Part shown: piece by piece, positions 53,715 to 62,075 of the stretch
How positions within the stretch are numbered: position 1 is the stretch's first letter
Layout: each line of letters begins with the position of its first letter
Assembly: GCF_001483755.1 (NCBI RefSeq)
Contig: NZ_LQBK01000038.1
Span: forward strand, 1-64,000
Direction of reading: 5' to 3'
Source of the DNA: Kocuria rosea subsp. polaris
GTDB lineage: Bacteria; Actinomycetota; Actinomycetes; Actinomycetales; Micrococcaceae
Length of the DNA stretch: 64,000 nucleotides
Position numbers and translations under genes: made by a program
The notes under the pieces: generated by a model
Databases searched by the model: none
Told to the model about the DNA's origin: nothing
Seen by the model: the letters and a program-made list of their open reading frames with translations, nothing else

Positions 53715-54095
53715 TCAGGTTCCGTCCGGTGTCCCGCGGGAGACGCCGGGGGCGAAGACGGCCAGCAGCTCCCCGACCTCGTGGGCGGCCGTGGCCGGGT
53801 GGCGGAAGTGCCGGTGGACGTCGAGGGTGTAGTGGCTGCGCCGGCCCACCCTGTGCCGGGTGAGGTACCCGGCGTCCTCCAGGTCCTTGAGGATGGTCAG
53901 GGTGGCCCGCGTGGTGATGCCCACCTGGGCGGCGATCTCGCTCACCCGCACGTCCTGGGACTGGGCCACGGCCAGCAGGACGTGGCCGTGGTTGGTGAGG
54001 AACGTCCACGGCGGGCGCCCCGCCACCGGCCCTCCGGATCCGTCCGGGGCGGGAGGCGGGCTCGCGGCCGCACCGGGGTGGGAGCTGGAGGGCAC
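53715..54095 (-). CDS. Winged helix-turn-helix transcriptional regulator
   Basis: A 126-residue regulator of MarR/ArsR type: TFLTNHGHVLLAVAQSQDVRVSEIAAQVGITTRATLTILKDLEDAGYLTRHRVGRRSHYTLD is the recognition core and wing. The N-terminal 30 residues are Pro/Gly/Ser-rich. No metal cysteines. It is a candidate for the GTGAAG-CACA-CTTCAC palindrome upstream of terC in the same transcription direction. Confidence 0.88.
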   Translation of the reverse strand: MPSSSHPGAAASPPPAPDGSGGPVAGRPPWTFLTNHGHVLLAVAQSQDVRVSEIAAQVGITTRATLTILKDLEDAGYLTRHRVGRRSHYTLDVHRHFRHPATAAHEVGELLAVFAPGVSRGTPDGT

Positions 54096-54162
54096 GGTCG
54101 TGGATCCTTCCCGTCGGGAATGCCGATTCTACGACCCGGACGCCGGCGGGAGCCGATCCGGG

Positions 54163-54654
54163 TCAGAGCTCGGCCAGCCCGCGGGAGCGTGCCGGGCGGC
54201 GCACGGTGACCAGGGCCGCCGCGCCGGCCGCCACGAGCAGGACCTCGGCGCCGTGCCGGACCGTGGGCAGCGGCAGTCCCGCCGGGGTGACGACCACCGC
54301 GGCACCGGCCCGGCCGGCCGCATGGGCCAGGGCGATGGCCCGCCCCTGACGGGCACGGCGGAAGGCACAGGACCGGTGCCACACGACCTGGACCCGGGCG
54401 GGGACCCCGGCGGCGTCCAGGACCGGGCGAGTGCGGGCGGCGACGGCCTCGGCCTCGCGCAGCGCCTCCCGGTGCACCCGGGCGGCGATGACGGCGTCGG
54501 CGCTGAAGGCCGAGCGCAGCATCGGCACCAGCAGCAGCAGCAGCGGGCGGCCCTGCTCGGCGGCGATCCTCGCGGCGCAGCGGGCCACCGTGACGGACTC
54601 GGGGCCGTCGGTGACCACCGCGGCCACGGGACGGCGGGGAGCAAGGGCGGTCAT
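54163..54654 (-). CDS. Universal stress protein-like (UspA fold) protein
   Basis: A 163-residue alpha/beta protein with a degenerate UspA look: PVAAVVTDGPESVTVARCAARIAAEQGRPLLLLLVPM, a helical middle with EAEAVAARTRPVLDAAGV, and LVAAGAAALVTVR. The ATP-binding G-2x-G-9x-G(S/T) signature is not intact. The start overlaps the terC stop as ATGA. Probably acts with terC. Confidence 0.7.
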   Translation of the reverse strand: MTALAPRRPVAAVVTDGPESVTVARCAARIAAEQGRPLLLLLVPMLRSAFSADAVIAARVHREALREAEAVAARTRPVLDAAGVPARVQVVWHRSCAFRRARQGRAIALAHAAGRAGAAVVVTPAGLPLPTVRHGAEVLLVAAGAAALVTVRRPARSRGLAEL

Positions 54655-55727
54655 CGGAGGTCTCCTTCGTGACGGCGGGCGGGCTCGGGGTCCTCCCGGT
54701 GCCCGGTGGCGGTTCCCGCGCGGCGGGCGGACCGGACCGGCTCCAGGGCGGCGTCCTCGGCCTCGGTGGCGACCCGGAACGGGGGCTCGGCCGGGGCCGG
54801 CAGCTCCCGGCGTCCCTGTCCCCGCGTGGCCCGCAGGCTGAGGACGATCGAGACCGTGATGATCGTGGCGACCACGGCCAGGGAGACCGGCGTGGGGACG
54901 TAGAACAGGTCGATCTTCAGCAGCATCTTGGCCCCCACCCAGATCAGGACCAGGGCCAGGCCGACCTTCAGGTACACGAAGCGGTGCATGAGGTCCGCCA
55001 GCAGGAAGTACATCGCCCGCAGTCCCAGGATCGCGAAGGCGTTGGCGGTGAAGACGAGGAACACCTCGTCGGTGACGGCGAAGATCGCCGGGATCGAGTC
55101 GACGGCGAAGACGACGTCGGTGGTCTCGATCAGCACGAGCACCGCGAGCAGCGGGGTGGCCAGCAGAACCCCGTCCTTCCGGACCAGCAGCCTCTGCCCG
55201 TGGTAGACGTCGGTCATCGGCACGAAGCGCCGGAAGCCGCGCAGCACCATCGAATGCTCGGGATCCAGGTGCTCGTTGCGCTGACGGATCATCCGGTACC
55301 CGGTGTAGAGCAGGAACGCGGCGAAGACGTAGAGGATCCAGGAGAAGTTCTGGATCAGCACCGCCCCGGCGGCGATGAACACCCCGCGGAACACCAGGGC
55401 GCCGAGCACGCCGAGGAACAGCACCCGGTGCTGGAACTCACGGGGAACGGCGAAGTAGCTGAAGACGATCGCCCAGACGAAGACGTTGTCCACCGCCAGG
55501 GACTTCTCGATGAGGTATCCGGAGAAGTACTGCTGGCCGTACTCCGCGCCCCACACCTGCCAGACGACGGCGCCGAAGGCCACGCCGAAGGCCACCCACA
55601 CCCCCGACCACACGGCAGCCTCACGCACGCCGATGACATGAGCGCGGCGGTGGGCGAACAGGTCGACCGCGAGCATCACCACGATGAAGCCCAGCACCGC
55701 GGCCCAGATCCAGAACGGGACATCCAT
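54651..55727 (-). CDS. TerC family membrane protein
   Basis: A 358-residue, seven- to nine-helix membrane protein of the TerC/Alx family: KSLAVDNVFVWAIVFSYFAVP, LFLGVLGALVFRGVFIAAGAVLI, and LLAVLVLIETTDVVFAVDSIPAIFAVTDEVFLVFTANAFAILGLRAMYFLL carry the conserved acidic residues thought to bind metal. The family exports manganese or confers metal/tellurite tolerance. The C-terminal 55 residues are a charged cytoplasmic tail. Confidence 0.93.
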   Translation of the reverse strand: MDVPFWIWAAVLGFIVVMLAVDLFAHRRAHVIGVREAAVWSGVWVAFGVAFGAVVWQVWGAEYGQQYFSGYLIEKSLAVDNVFVWAIVFSYFAVPREFQHRVLFLGVLGALVFRGVFIAAGAVLIQNFSWILYVFAAFLLYTGYRMIRQRNEHLDPEHSMVLRGFRRFVPMTDVYHGQRLLVRKDGVLLATPLLAVLVLIETTDVVFAVDSIPAIFAVTDEVFLVFTANAFAILGLRAMYFLLADLMHRFVYLKVGLALVLIWVGAKMLLKIDLFYVPTPVSLAVVATIITVSIVLSLRATRGQGRRELPAPAEPPFRVATEAEDAALEPVRSARRAGTATGHREDPEPARRHEGDLR

Positions 55728-55845
55728 GACGACAACCTTCCGATCGATCCGATCGGAGGTCTCTCCCGGCCCGGCACGGGCCCGTTCCGCCGGACCCTCA
55801 GGGCCGTAGTGACGACGGAACGCTGGTGGGATACTCCCCTCCCTG

Positions 55846-55870
55846 CACTAACCAGTGAAGCACACTTCAC
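55846..55870. promoter_or_regulatory. Overlapping palindromes upstream of terC, candidate repressor operator
   Basis: CACT-AACC-AGTG (55846-55857) overlaps the perfect GTGAAG-CACA-CTTCAC (55855-55870). They lie about 120 bp before terC in an otherwise non-coding, comparatively AT-rich stretch. TGAA-TTCA half-sites are typical of ArsR-type regulators. Confidence 0.5.
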
Positions 55871-56056
55871 CTTTTTGCGGCAAGGGGCGCATCGGTACCC
55901 GCTCCGTCCACAAGGATCGGCCGGCCGGGATCCGGGTGTCGGCGGGGATCGTCCAGCTCGTCGTCATCACGGTGCCGCCGGACGGCCGGGCCCGCTCTGC
56001 CGGTGGGCTTCGTGGACCGGCTGCCCTCGGTCGGGACCGAGGACGATGCGGGAGGC

Positions 56057-56269
56057 TCAGAGCAGCGGCACCAGTCCGCTCCGCAGCAGGGGCAGCCCGC
56101 GCAGGCCGAGGTACCTCTCGATCGTGGTGACCGACGGCGCGGTCAGGTCCTCCTCCGCCTCCCACAGCGCGTCGCACTCGTCGCAGACCTGCACGACCTC
56201 TCCGGTGGCCTCCACCCGGTAGCGGGCCACCGTGCCGTACTCGCAGTCCGGGCACTCGTCGGTCTCCAC
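56057..56269 (-). CDS. Small zinc-ribbon protein
   Basis: A 70-residue protein with CPDC near the N-terminus and CDEC 19 residues later (VETDECPDCEYGTVARYRVEATGEVVQVCDECDALWEAEED), a four-cysteine zinc ribbon. The GTG at 56269 has GAGGAG six bases upstream. The short C-terminal region is hydrophobic. Possibly nucleic-acid or protein binding. Confidence 0.8.
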   Translation of the reverse strand: METDECPDCEYGTVARYRVEATGEVVQVCDECDALWEAEEDLTAPSVTTIERYLGLRGLPLLRSGLVPLL

Positions 56270-56431
56270 GGCAGCTCCTCTGCTCACGCTCCCCGGCACG
56301 GCGCCGGGCGCTCATCGGATCGACGCGAGGACCCCGCCGCGCTGGGGCCAGCGCTCACGAGGTCCTCGGGTGATCAGATTGTGCACCCCCGGGGCCGGTG
56401 CGCGGAAGGGCTGCCGCGCACCCGCCGCAGC

Positions 56432-57250
56432 TCACGAGGGCAGGGCCAGGAAGGCCCCCACATCGGTCGGCAGCCGGCGGACCAGCTGCGTGGACAGGTG
56501 ACCCCGGCGCGGGTAGAGCACCAGGTGTCCGCGCGGAGCCCGGGCGGCGGTCTCGTGCAACAGCTGCGGGGTGTAGAACCGGTCGCGCGCACCGTCCACG
56601 ACCAGCAGCGGGCAGCCCAGTGCGGACATCCGGTCCCCGACGTCGAAGGCGTCCTCGGCGTCGATCGTCGTCAGCAGGTCCGGGTCGCCGCTGCCGAGCA
56701 CGCGGACCCCGAGCAGCCACCCGAGGACGCCCAGCGCCCGGGACGTCGGTGCGGTGGCCCCCATGGTCGCCATGGTCAGTGCCCCGGCGCGCCGGACCTC
56801 CCCGCGCCGCAGGGACCGGGCGACCTCCTGCTGCACCCACCGCCCGCGCGGGCCCAGCCGGTGAGCGCCGGAGACGAGCACCAGCCGGCGCACCAGGCCG
56901 GGGTGGTCCAAGGCCAGCTGCAGGGCCACGCTGGCGCCGGTGGAGACCCCTACCACGTCGACCCCGCCCGTCTCCTCCGTGAACTGCTCCTGCAGGACCG
57001 CGGCGTAGTCCCCGGCGATCCCGGCCATGGTCGCCCCGGCCGGAAGCCGGTGCCGCCGGTTGATCCACCACACGGTGCGATCGGCGGGCAGGATGCGCAG
57101 CTGGGCGAGCTGCGCCGTCAGCTCCGCGCCCTCGGGCAGCCGGTGGTGGGCACTGAGCCCGGGAAGGAGCACCACCGCAGGGCCGGAGCCGACGCGCAGG
57201 AACGGCAGGCCCGGACCCAGGTATCCGCGGTCGGTCACGGTCCGGGCCAT
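56432..57250 (-). CDS. Alpha/beta hydrolase
   Basis: A 272-residue alpha/beta hydrolase. Oxyanion region VVLLPGLSAHHR, nucleophile elbow VGVSTGAS (Ser103), acid in LLVVDGARDRFY and histidine in YPRRGHLST. Substrate unknown. 57251-57612 upstream has no credible gene; a -10-like TTACGG (about 57539) may serve the next plus-strand gene. Confidence 0.9.
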   Translation of the reverse strand: MARTVTDRGYLGPGLPFLRVGSGPAVVLLPGLSAHHRLPEGAELTAQLAQLRILPADRTVWWINRRHRLPAGATMAGIAGDYAAVLQEQFTEETGGVDVVGVSTGASVALQLALDHPGLVRRLVLVSGAHRLGPRGRWVQQEVARSLRRGEVRRAGALTMATMGATAPTSRALGVLGWLLGVRVLGSGDPDLLTTIDAEDAFDVGDRMSALGCPLLVVDGARDRFYTPQLLHETAARAPRGHLVLYPRRGHLSTQLVRRLPTDVGAFLALPS

Positions 57251-57612
57251 CTCAACCGGTCCTGGAGGGTCCGAGGGACGCCGACCGCACCGGGAACGTC
57301 CTCCGGACTCCGGCCGCCGGCGCGTCGCGTTGGGTGGGAGCTGCAGTCATGCCCCCAGTGTCCCGGGGCGGCGAGGCCGCCGCCAGAGCAGAACGGTTCG
57401 TGTCGTGCCCGACCCGGGGAACTGCGCCGAGAACGGACCCGAGGACCCGTCGTGGTGCACGGCGGTCGTGAAGCCGACCACCGTCGCCGCGGGGAAACCC
57501 GCTGCCCCGGCGGCTGCCGGGAGGAGCGGCCGGCGGCTGTTACGGTTCCACCAGCAGGCACCGGGCGAAGACGTCGCCCCCGCCTCCGACGCCACGAGGA
57601 GCACCCCGGCTG

Positions 57613-58386
57613 ATGGACGAACGGCGGAGACTCAACCAGGGCGGCGCCGTGTACCCCGGTGCCCGGGCGGTGGTCGTCCCCGCCCGCACCGGAGCCACCG
57701 GTGAACCCACCACCCGCCGTGCGGTCGTGGCCGCCGACCGGAAGAGCTTCACCCTCGACGACGGGCAGGTCTACGAACGGCTCTCCGGGGCACTGTGGTC
57801 CCAGCGCTACTCCCTGGACATCGGCACCCTGCTGGTCCGCCAGGCCTGCACCGAGGGTGCGGCCCTGTTCGACAGCCTCTGGCGCTCGGCCACGGACCCG
57901 TCGCCGCGCACCGCGGCCGAGATCGCGCAGGCCCAGGACCAGGTGGTCCTCGAGGCACTGCGCGCCCGGCACCGGGTCCCGCCGTGGGCGAGGGCGGACT
58001 TCTACTACGACACGGCACGGGCCCGGGACGCGCTGGCCGGGCTGAGCGCGGACTTCACCCGGATCCCCGACGAGAAGTTCTGGGCCGTGGTGGAGCACCA
58101 CCGCCGCACGCCCGCCGAGATCGCCGGCCTCACCCGGCCGGTGGGCCCGGACTGCCTCACCGCCGAGCACGGCACCTGCCGGCGGTGCCGGCCCGTGCAC
58201 GTGTGGGCCTGGGTCGCCGAGCGCCGCTGGAGCCACCACGGCGGGGACCCGGCGGTGACCTACGACGTCGGGGCGATCCTCACCGCGCTGGAGCGCATCG
58301 ACCCCGGGTACCAGCACACCCCGGGCCGTGTCCTCGACCGCGTCCTCGACGAACAGCACCGCGCGGAGCAGGGCGAATCCGGGTGA
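57613..58386 (+). CDS. Uncharacterised protein, member of a two-paralogue family (long form)
   Basis: A 257-residue soluble protein. The N-terminal module (GARAVVVPARTGATGEPTTRRAVVAADRKSFTLDDGQVYERLSGAL) matches that of 50231-50728. A helical module occurs twice: FYYDTARARDALAGLSADFTRIPDEKFWAVVEHHRR and VTYDVGAILTALERIDPGYQHTPGRVLDRVLDEQHR. Between them lies DCLTAEHGTCRRCRP, a three-Cys/His cluster that might bind zinc. Function unknown. GAGGAG lies about ten bases before the ATG. Confidence 0.75.
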   Translation: MDERRRLNQGGAVYPGARAVVVPARTGATGEPTTRRAVVAADRKSFTLDDGQVYERLSGALWSQRYSLDIGTLLVRQACTEGAALFDSLWRSATDPSPRTAAEIAQAQDQVVLEALRARHRVPPWARADFYYDTARARDALAGLSADFTRIPDEKFWAVVEHHRRTPAEIAGLTRPVGPDCLTAEHGTCRRCRPVHVWAWVAERRWSHHGGDPAVTYDVGAILTALERIDPGYQHTPGRVLDRVLDEQHRAEQGESG

Positions 58387-58529
58387 GCCCGGGACCGGCG
58401 GAGCGGCCCGCCGCGGTACGGAAACCAGCCGCCCGGAGCGGTCCGGCACGTAGGATCGGGCCAGTGGCTGCACCCGCGCGCCCGGTGCTGCCTGCTCGGC
58501 CTCCGGCCCCACCGACGAGAGGACGTCCC

Positions 58530-58934
58530 ATGCGCCGCCCCCTTCCTGCTCTCCTGGCTCTCTCCGCCCTGGCGCTGACCGGCTGCGGGCCGACCGCCGC
58601 GGACATCCAGGCGATGGTGGACGGCAACACCGCCTACGACGACGCGCTGGCACTGCGCGAGGACGTCGTCGACGCCGGTGTGGAGTGCCCGGGCACGGAC
58701 CAGCTGCGCGCCCCGGCCGATGCGTCGACCACCTTCCTCGACTGCGCCAACGGCGTCATGGCGATGGCCGTCGCGGGGTCCGAGGAGAGCATGGACCAGC
58801 TGCTGGGCCTCCTCCGGGACGAGCAGAACGCCTCGATCCTGCACGCGGGCAACTGGATCGTCATCTCGAGGGACGCGGCGCCGCTGGAGCAGCTGCAGGA
58901 CGAGCTCGGCGGGCAGATCAGCACGAACCCCTGA
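58530..58934 (+). CDS. Uncharacterised lipoprotein
   Basis: A 134-residue lipoprotein with lipobox ALTGC (Cys19). The mature part contains two cysteines (ECPGT, DCANG) that could form a disulfide, and DQLLGLLRDEQNASILHAGNWIVISRDAAPLEQLQDELGG. GAGAGGA precedes the ATG. A 16-bp hairpin follows. No family recognised. Confidence 0.75.
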   Translation: MRRPLPALLALSALALTGCGPTAADIQAMVDGNTAYDDALALREDVVDAGVECPGTDQLRAPADASTTFLDCANGVMAMAVAGSEESMDQLLGLLRDEQNASILHAGNWIVISRDAAPLEQLQDELGGQISTNP

Positions 58935-58989
58935 GCGCTCGCGCTGGCGCCCCGGGCCACCGGATGCCTGCCGGCAGAAGGCGGCCAGC

Positions 58990-59028
58990 CCCGTCGCCGA
59001 CAGGATCGTGCGTCCTGTCGGCGACGGG
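58990..59028 (+). terminator. Terminator after the lipoprotein gene
   Basis: Perfect 16-bp stem (58990-59005 with 59013-59028), 7-nt loop. Confidence 0.85.
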
Positions 59029-59169
59029 ACTGTCGCCGCCGGCCGCACCGAGGACCCGTACGGGCTGAAGCGGCGCTGAATCCCCAGCCGGATCCGAGCG
59101 AGCCCTCAGCATCCGGTGCCACGATCGTGTGGCGTCGCAAACCGTGACGCGCCGCACACCTCGAGGATC

Positions 59170-59550
59170 ATGGGCTCCCCCACTCTGACCCCCACTCCCC
59201 GCACCGGTTCCCACGGCGTCTCCCGCACGGGCCACCGGGCCTCTCCGCACACCCGTCCGCCCGGCATCGGAGTCGGCGCCTCCCCGCAGGTGCTGCCTGC
59301 GGTGCAGGCCACGACGCTGTCGCGCTACCGGGTGCGCGCGGACCGGCCGAGCCTGAGTCTGCGCGCCGGTGAGCTGGTGCTGTGCGCGGTCTACGAGCCG
59401 ACCGTGCTCGGCATGGTCGTCCTGGTCCGGTACGAGTCCGACGGCTACGCACCGGGCGCGCTGCTGGCGGCCCGCGACCTCGCCCTCGTCGAGCACACCC
59501 GGATGCGCGCCGAGCCCGTGGCGTGGTCGGTGCCGGGTGTGCGCGGCTGA
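59170..59550 (+). CDS. Uncharacterised protein
   Basis: A 126-residue protein. The first 55 residues are low-complexity Thr/Pro/Gly/Ser; from about 63 a compact domain is evident (LSRYRVRADRPSLSLRAGELVLCAVYEPTVLGMVVLVRYESDGYAPGALLAARDLALVE), which looks like a small beta-barrel. CGAGGA is six bases before the ATG; an in-frame GTG at 59116 is an alternative. No family recognised. Confidence 0.55.
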   Translation: MGSPTLTPTPRTGSHGVSRTGHRASPHTRPPGIGVGASPQVLPAVQATTLSRYRVRADRPSLSLRAGELVLCAVYEPTVLGMVVLVRYESDGYAPGALLAARDLALVEHTRMRAEPVAWSVPGVRG

Positions 59551-59879
59551 CCCGTTCCTGCCCCGGGCGGACCGCACACCGTCGGTCCGGGCCCGCGAAC
59601 AGCCGCCGGGGTGCACGAGCCGGCCGATCGCACCACGGTCACCGTGACCGAGGAGCCGGCCGAGGCACCGGCAGCCGTCGAGGGACCGTGCGAGCGTTGC
59701 CGACCTCGACCACGGTCGGCCTGCCTCCGGCACGGGAGACCGAACATGGTGGAGGCCCGTGCCCCTGATCGGGGTCCAGCCCTCCCCTGCCCCACCCCCG
59801 AAGCGGGGCATTCCCCTTCACACACAGATCTGGTGGACTGGTCGCGGATGGCGACGCGACCGGATGGGATGCGGCAGGC
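59551..59879 (+). other. Intergenic stretch with palindrome and repeat element, no credible gene
   Basis: Contains the perfect 7+1+7 palindrome CGGTCAC-C-GTGACCG (59636-59650), copy 2 of the intergenic element (59702-59760) and a CCCC-TGATC-GGGG hairpin just after it. A GTG-initiated frame from 59611 crosses these but lacks a ribosome binding site. Confidence 0.5.
59702..59760 (+). repeat. Copy 2 of the two-copy intergenic element
   Basis: 59 nt aligned with 52575-52637. The core GGCCTGCCTCCGGCAC is identical. The first hairpin is CGACC-AC-GGTCG, where two base pairs differ from copy 1 yet still pair. Confidence 0.55.
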
Positions 59880-60215
59880 ATGAAGGGCACGACGAAGCAG
59901 ACGATCGGCACCGTGGTGCTGACCACGGGAGTCCTCACCGTGTTCAACTCCTTCGAGCTCCACACGGTGGGCCCGTTCTGGTTGGGCGGTTCGGTCACTG
60001 TCGCCGGCGTGCTGATCGCCGTGCTGGGGTGGAAGCTGATCTCCCGCGGGCGCGGTGACGTGGCCCTGGCAGACAGGCAGCGCAATGACGCGGACGTCGC
60101 CCGGCACCAGGCGTACTCGGCCGGTGGGACCGCACCCGGCCAGGGGCGGGGCGACGAGGAGGCCGGATCCGCCGAGACGGACTCCTCGCTCGAGGAACCG
60201 CCGGAGTCGCGGTAG
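59880..60215 (+). CDS. Small two-helix membrane protein
   Basis: A 111-residue protein with two hydrophobic segments (about residues 8-25 and 32-55: TIGTVVLTTGVLTVFNSF, FWLGGSVTVAGVLIAVLGWKLI) and a polar acidic C-terminus of about 55 residues. Function unknown. No strong Shine-Dalgarno is seen. Confidence 0.65.
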   Translation: MKGTTKQTIGTVVLTTGVLTVFNSFELHTVGPFWLGGSVTVAGVLIAVLGWKLISRGRGDVALADRQRNDADVARHQAYSAGGTAPGQGRGDEEAGSAETDSSLEEPPESR

Positions 60216-60367
60216 CGGCTCGGAGCTGCTCGACCCCCAGCCGGCGCACGACGGTCCGGGTCCCCGGATCCGTCGCCTCCGCGCCGGTGCACCGACGTGG
60301 GGCTGTGCGGGCCGCCGGATCGCTTCCCGGCCGGGCCGCCACGGAGCCGTCCGCGGGCCTCCGGGGT

Positions 60368-60562
60368 TCAGTCCCCGGCCATCAGGAAGCCGCCGGCAGC
60401 CAGGAACAGCGCGGCCGAGACGGCCAAGAACCCGGCAGCGGCCCGGCGGTCCCGGCCCTTGGGCATCGTGCCGCTTCCCCCGACCAGTCCCCGGGCCAGG
60501 AAGGCCAGGCCGGCGAACAGGAACCCGAGAGCGACCAGGTTGAGCTTCAGCGACGTCGGCAT
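60368..60562 (-). CDS. Small membrane protein
   Basis: A 64-residue protein with two hydrophobic helices (LNLVALGFLFAGLAFLARGL and AGFLAVSAALFLAAGGFLMAG) joined by a basic loop, PKGRDRRA. Hydrophobicity and positive-inside loop make it credible. No family recognised. Confidence 0.6.
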   Translation of the reverse strand: MPTSLKLNLVALGFLFAGLAFLARGLVGGSGTMPKGRDRRAAAGFLAVSAALFLAAGGFLMAGD

Positions 60563-60763
60563 CAGCGGATCTTCGCTGTGGTCGCGCCCGTCTCCGCCAT
60601 GTCGCCAGCGTAACGAAACGCGAGCGCGAGCCCACGCAGCTCGTCAGGCGGTCCGTGCGTCAGGTGGATTGCCGCAGCGCGGGCTGCTCTCCGGCAGGTC
60701 GGTCCGCCCGAGTTCCTCGAGGACCTCCTCGATGCCGCAGCGCACCGGCGCTACGCTCGACCC

Positions 60764-61321
60764 ATGTGCTCCCCCAGCATCACGATCCGGCCCGCCGCCT
60801 GCGACGACTACGAAGCGGCCGCCGAACTCAACCGGCAGGTCGCCCCGCACCGGGATCTGACCCGGGAGCAGTTCGAGCGGTGGCTGGGCACCACCACGGT
60901 CGCGGAGACCCGCCGGGGCGAGATCGTCGGGCTGTGCCACGGCAACCACTCCTCGGCCACCTGGCAGAGCTTCGTCGTGACGCCGGAGCCGCCCGCCGAG
61001 TGGCGGTGCAGCTACCTCGACACCCTCGTCGTCGCCCACCAGCACCGCGACCACGGCATCGGCGCCGCCCTGCTGGAGCGCTTCCTGGACGCCGCGCGGG
61101 CGGCCGGCAACACCTGGGTCGTGCTCCGCCCCGCATCCCCCGATTTCGTCCACGGAGTCGAGGAGCTGCTGGCCTTCTACGGGGCCGCCGGTTTCGTCCC
61201 GCTCCAGCACCGGCTCGCCCACGGCCTCACACGCGCGCTCGTGCTCGGCCGGGCCCTGGTCGAGCACCCCGGACACACCATCGAGCCGCTGCAGGTCACC
61301 GCCACGGTCCCCGGCCGCTGA
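60764..61321 (+). CDS. GNAT family N-acetyltransferase
   Basis: A 185-residue acetyltransferase. The acetyl-CoA-binding motif A is LDTLVVAHQHRDHGIGAALLERFLDAAR and motif B VEELLAFYGAAGFVPLQHRL. Substrate unknown. TACGCT (60752-60757) stands six bases before the ATG, suggesting a leaderless mRNA. Confidence 0.9.
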   Translation: MCSPSITIRPAACDDYEAAAELNRQVAPHRDLTREQFERWLGTTTVAETRRGEIVGLCHGNHSSATWQSFVVTPEPPAEWRCSYLDTLVVAHQHRDHGIGAALLERFLDAARAAGNTWVVLRPASPDFVHGVEELLAFYGAAGFVPLQHRLAHGLTRALVLGRALVEHPGHTIEPLQVTATVPGR

Positions 61322-61392
61322 CCCGCCCACCACATCCTGAGTGCGTGCACCCGGCCGTGACGCCGGACCCCCGTCCTGTGCCCCGGACCGCC

Positions 61393-61908
61393 GTGACCGA
61401 CAGCCCGGTCCTCCACGTCCAGCAGGACGCGCGGCCGGACCTGTTCCGGCGCGGCGCCCCGCTTGTCGGACCGGTCTTCGCCGCGGTCGTCGTCGCGGTC
61501 CTGATCGGCGTGCCGATCCTGCTGACGGTGGCGTTCTGGAGCCCCTGGATGCTGTTCACGCGGATCTTCGTCGAAGCCGGCCTCCTGCCGCTGGTGACAA
61601 CGGTGCGGGCCGTGCGGAAGGGGGCCTGGCGCCCTCCACCGCTCCAGCGACGTGCTGCGCGAGGCCGGCATCGGGACGACCGCGTCGGAAGTCCGGTTCC
61701 CGGTGGTTCCCCGGCGACGCCCGGACTCCGCCCCGACCCGGCAGTCCGGGGCGTTGCCGCATCCGGGGCCGGTTCCGCGCACTGGGGCGTCGAGGAGTCA
61801 GCTGCGTGGGCGCGGCCGGCTCACCGGTCCCGCTCCGGCCCGAACAGCGGTCCCACCGCTTGGTCCGGATCGGGAGCGCTCCGCACGCTCACCGATCGGA
61901 AGGCCCCC
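61393..61908 (+). other. Possible small membrane protein gene with uncertain reading frame
   Basis: From GTG 61393 the first about 80 codons are protein-like: a polar start, then VFAAVVVAVLIGVPILLTVAFWSPWMLFTRIFVEAGLLPLVTTV, probably two membrane helices. After about 61630 this frame turns to low-quality Arg/Pro/Gly sequence, while the +1-type frame reads VLREAGIGTTASEVRFPVVP, which looks genuine. A frameshift near 61630-61650 (decay or sequencing error) would explain this. The original frame stays open to 62049. Confidence 0.4.
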
Positions 61909-62049
61909 ATGGGTGACAACGCCGCCATCGAGACGATCTTCGGGCTCGTCCTCCTGATCCCGTGCGTGATCGGCCCGGGCCTGGTCGTCGCGCTGGTCGC
62001 CACATCGGTCCTCGCCCTGGTGCAACCGGGTCGGTTTCCTGCACCCTGA
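61909..62049 (+). CDS. Small single-pass membrane protein
   Basis: 46 residues: MGDNAAIETIFGLVLLIPCVIGPGLVVALVATSVLALVQPGRFPAP, nearly all hydrophobic from residue 8 to 37. GGAAGG is five bases before the ATG. It is in frame with the doubtful upstream sequence but has its own initiation signals. Confidence 0.55.
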   Translation: MGDNAAIETIFGLVLLIPCVIGPGLVVALVATSVLALVQPGRFPAP

Positions 62050-62075
62050 ACCCACGAGCCCTCGAAGGAGTCGAC

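Noticed and set aside
59611-59883. Possible small Cys-containing protein
   Set aside because: No ribosome binding site, low-complexity, and it crosses the repeat element and palindrome; better read as non-coding.
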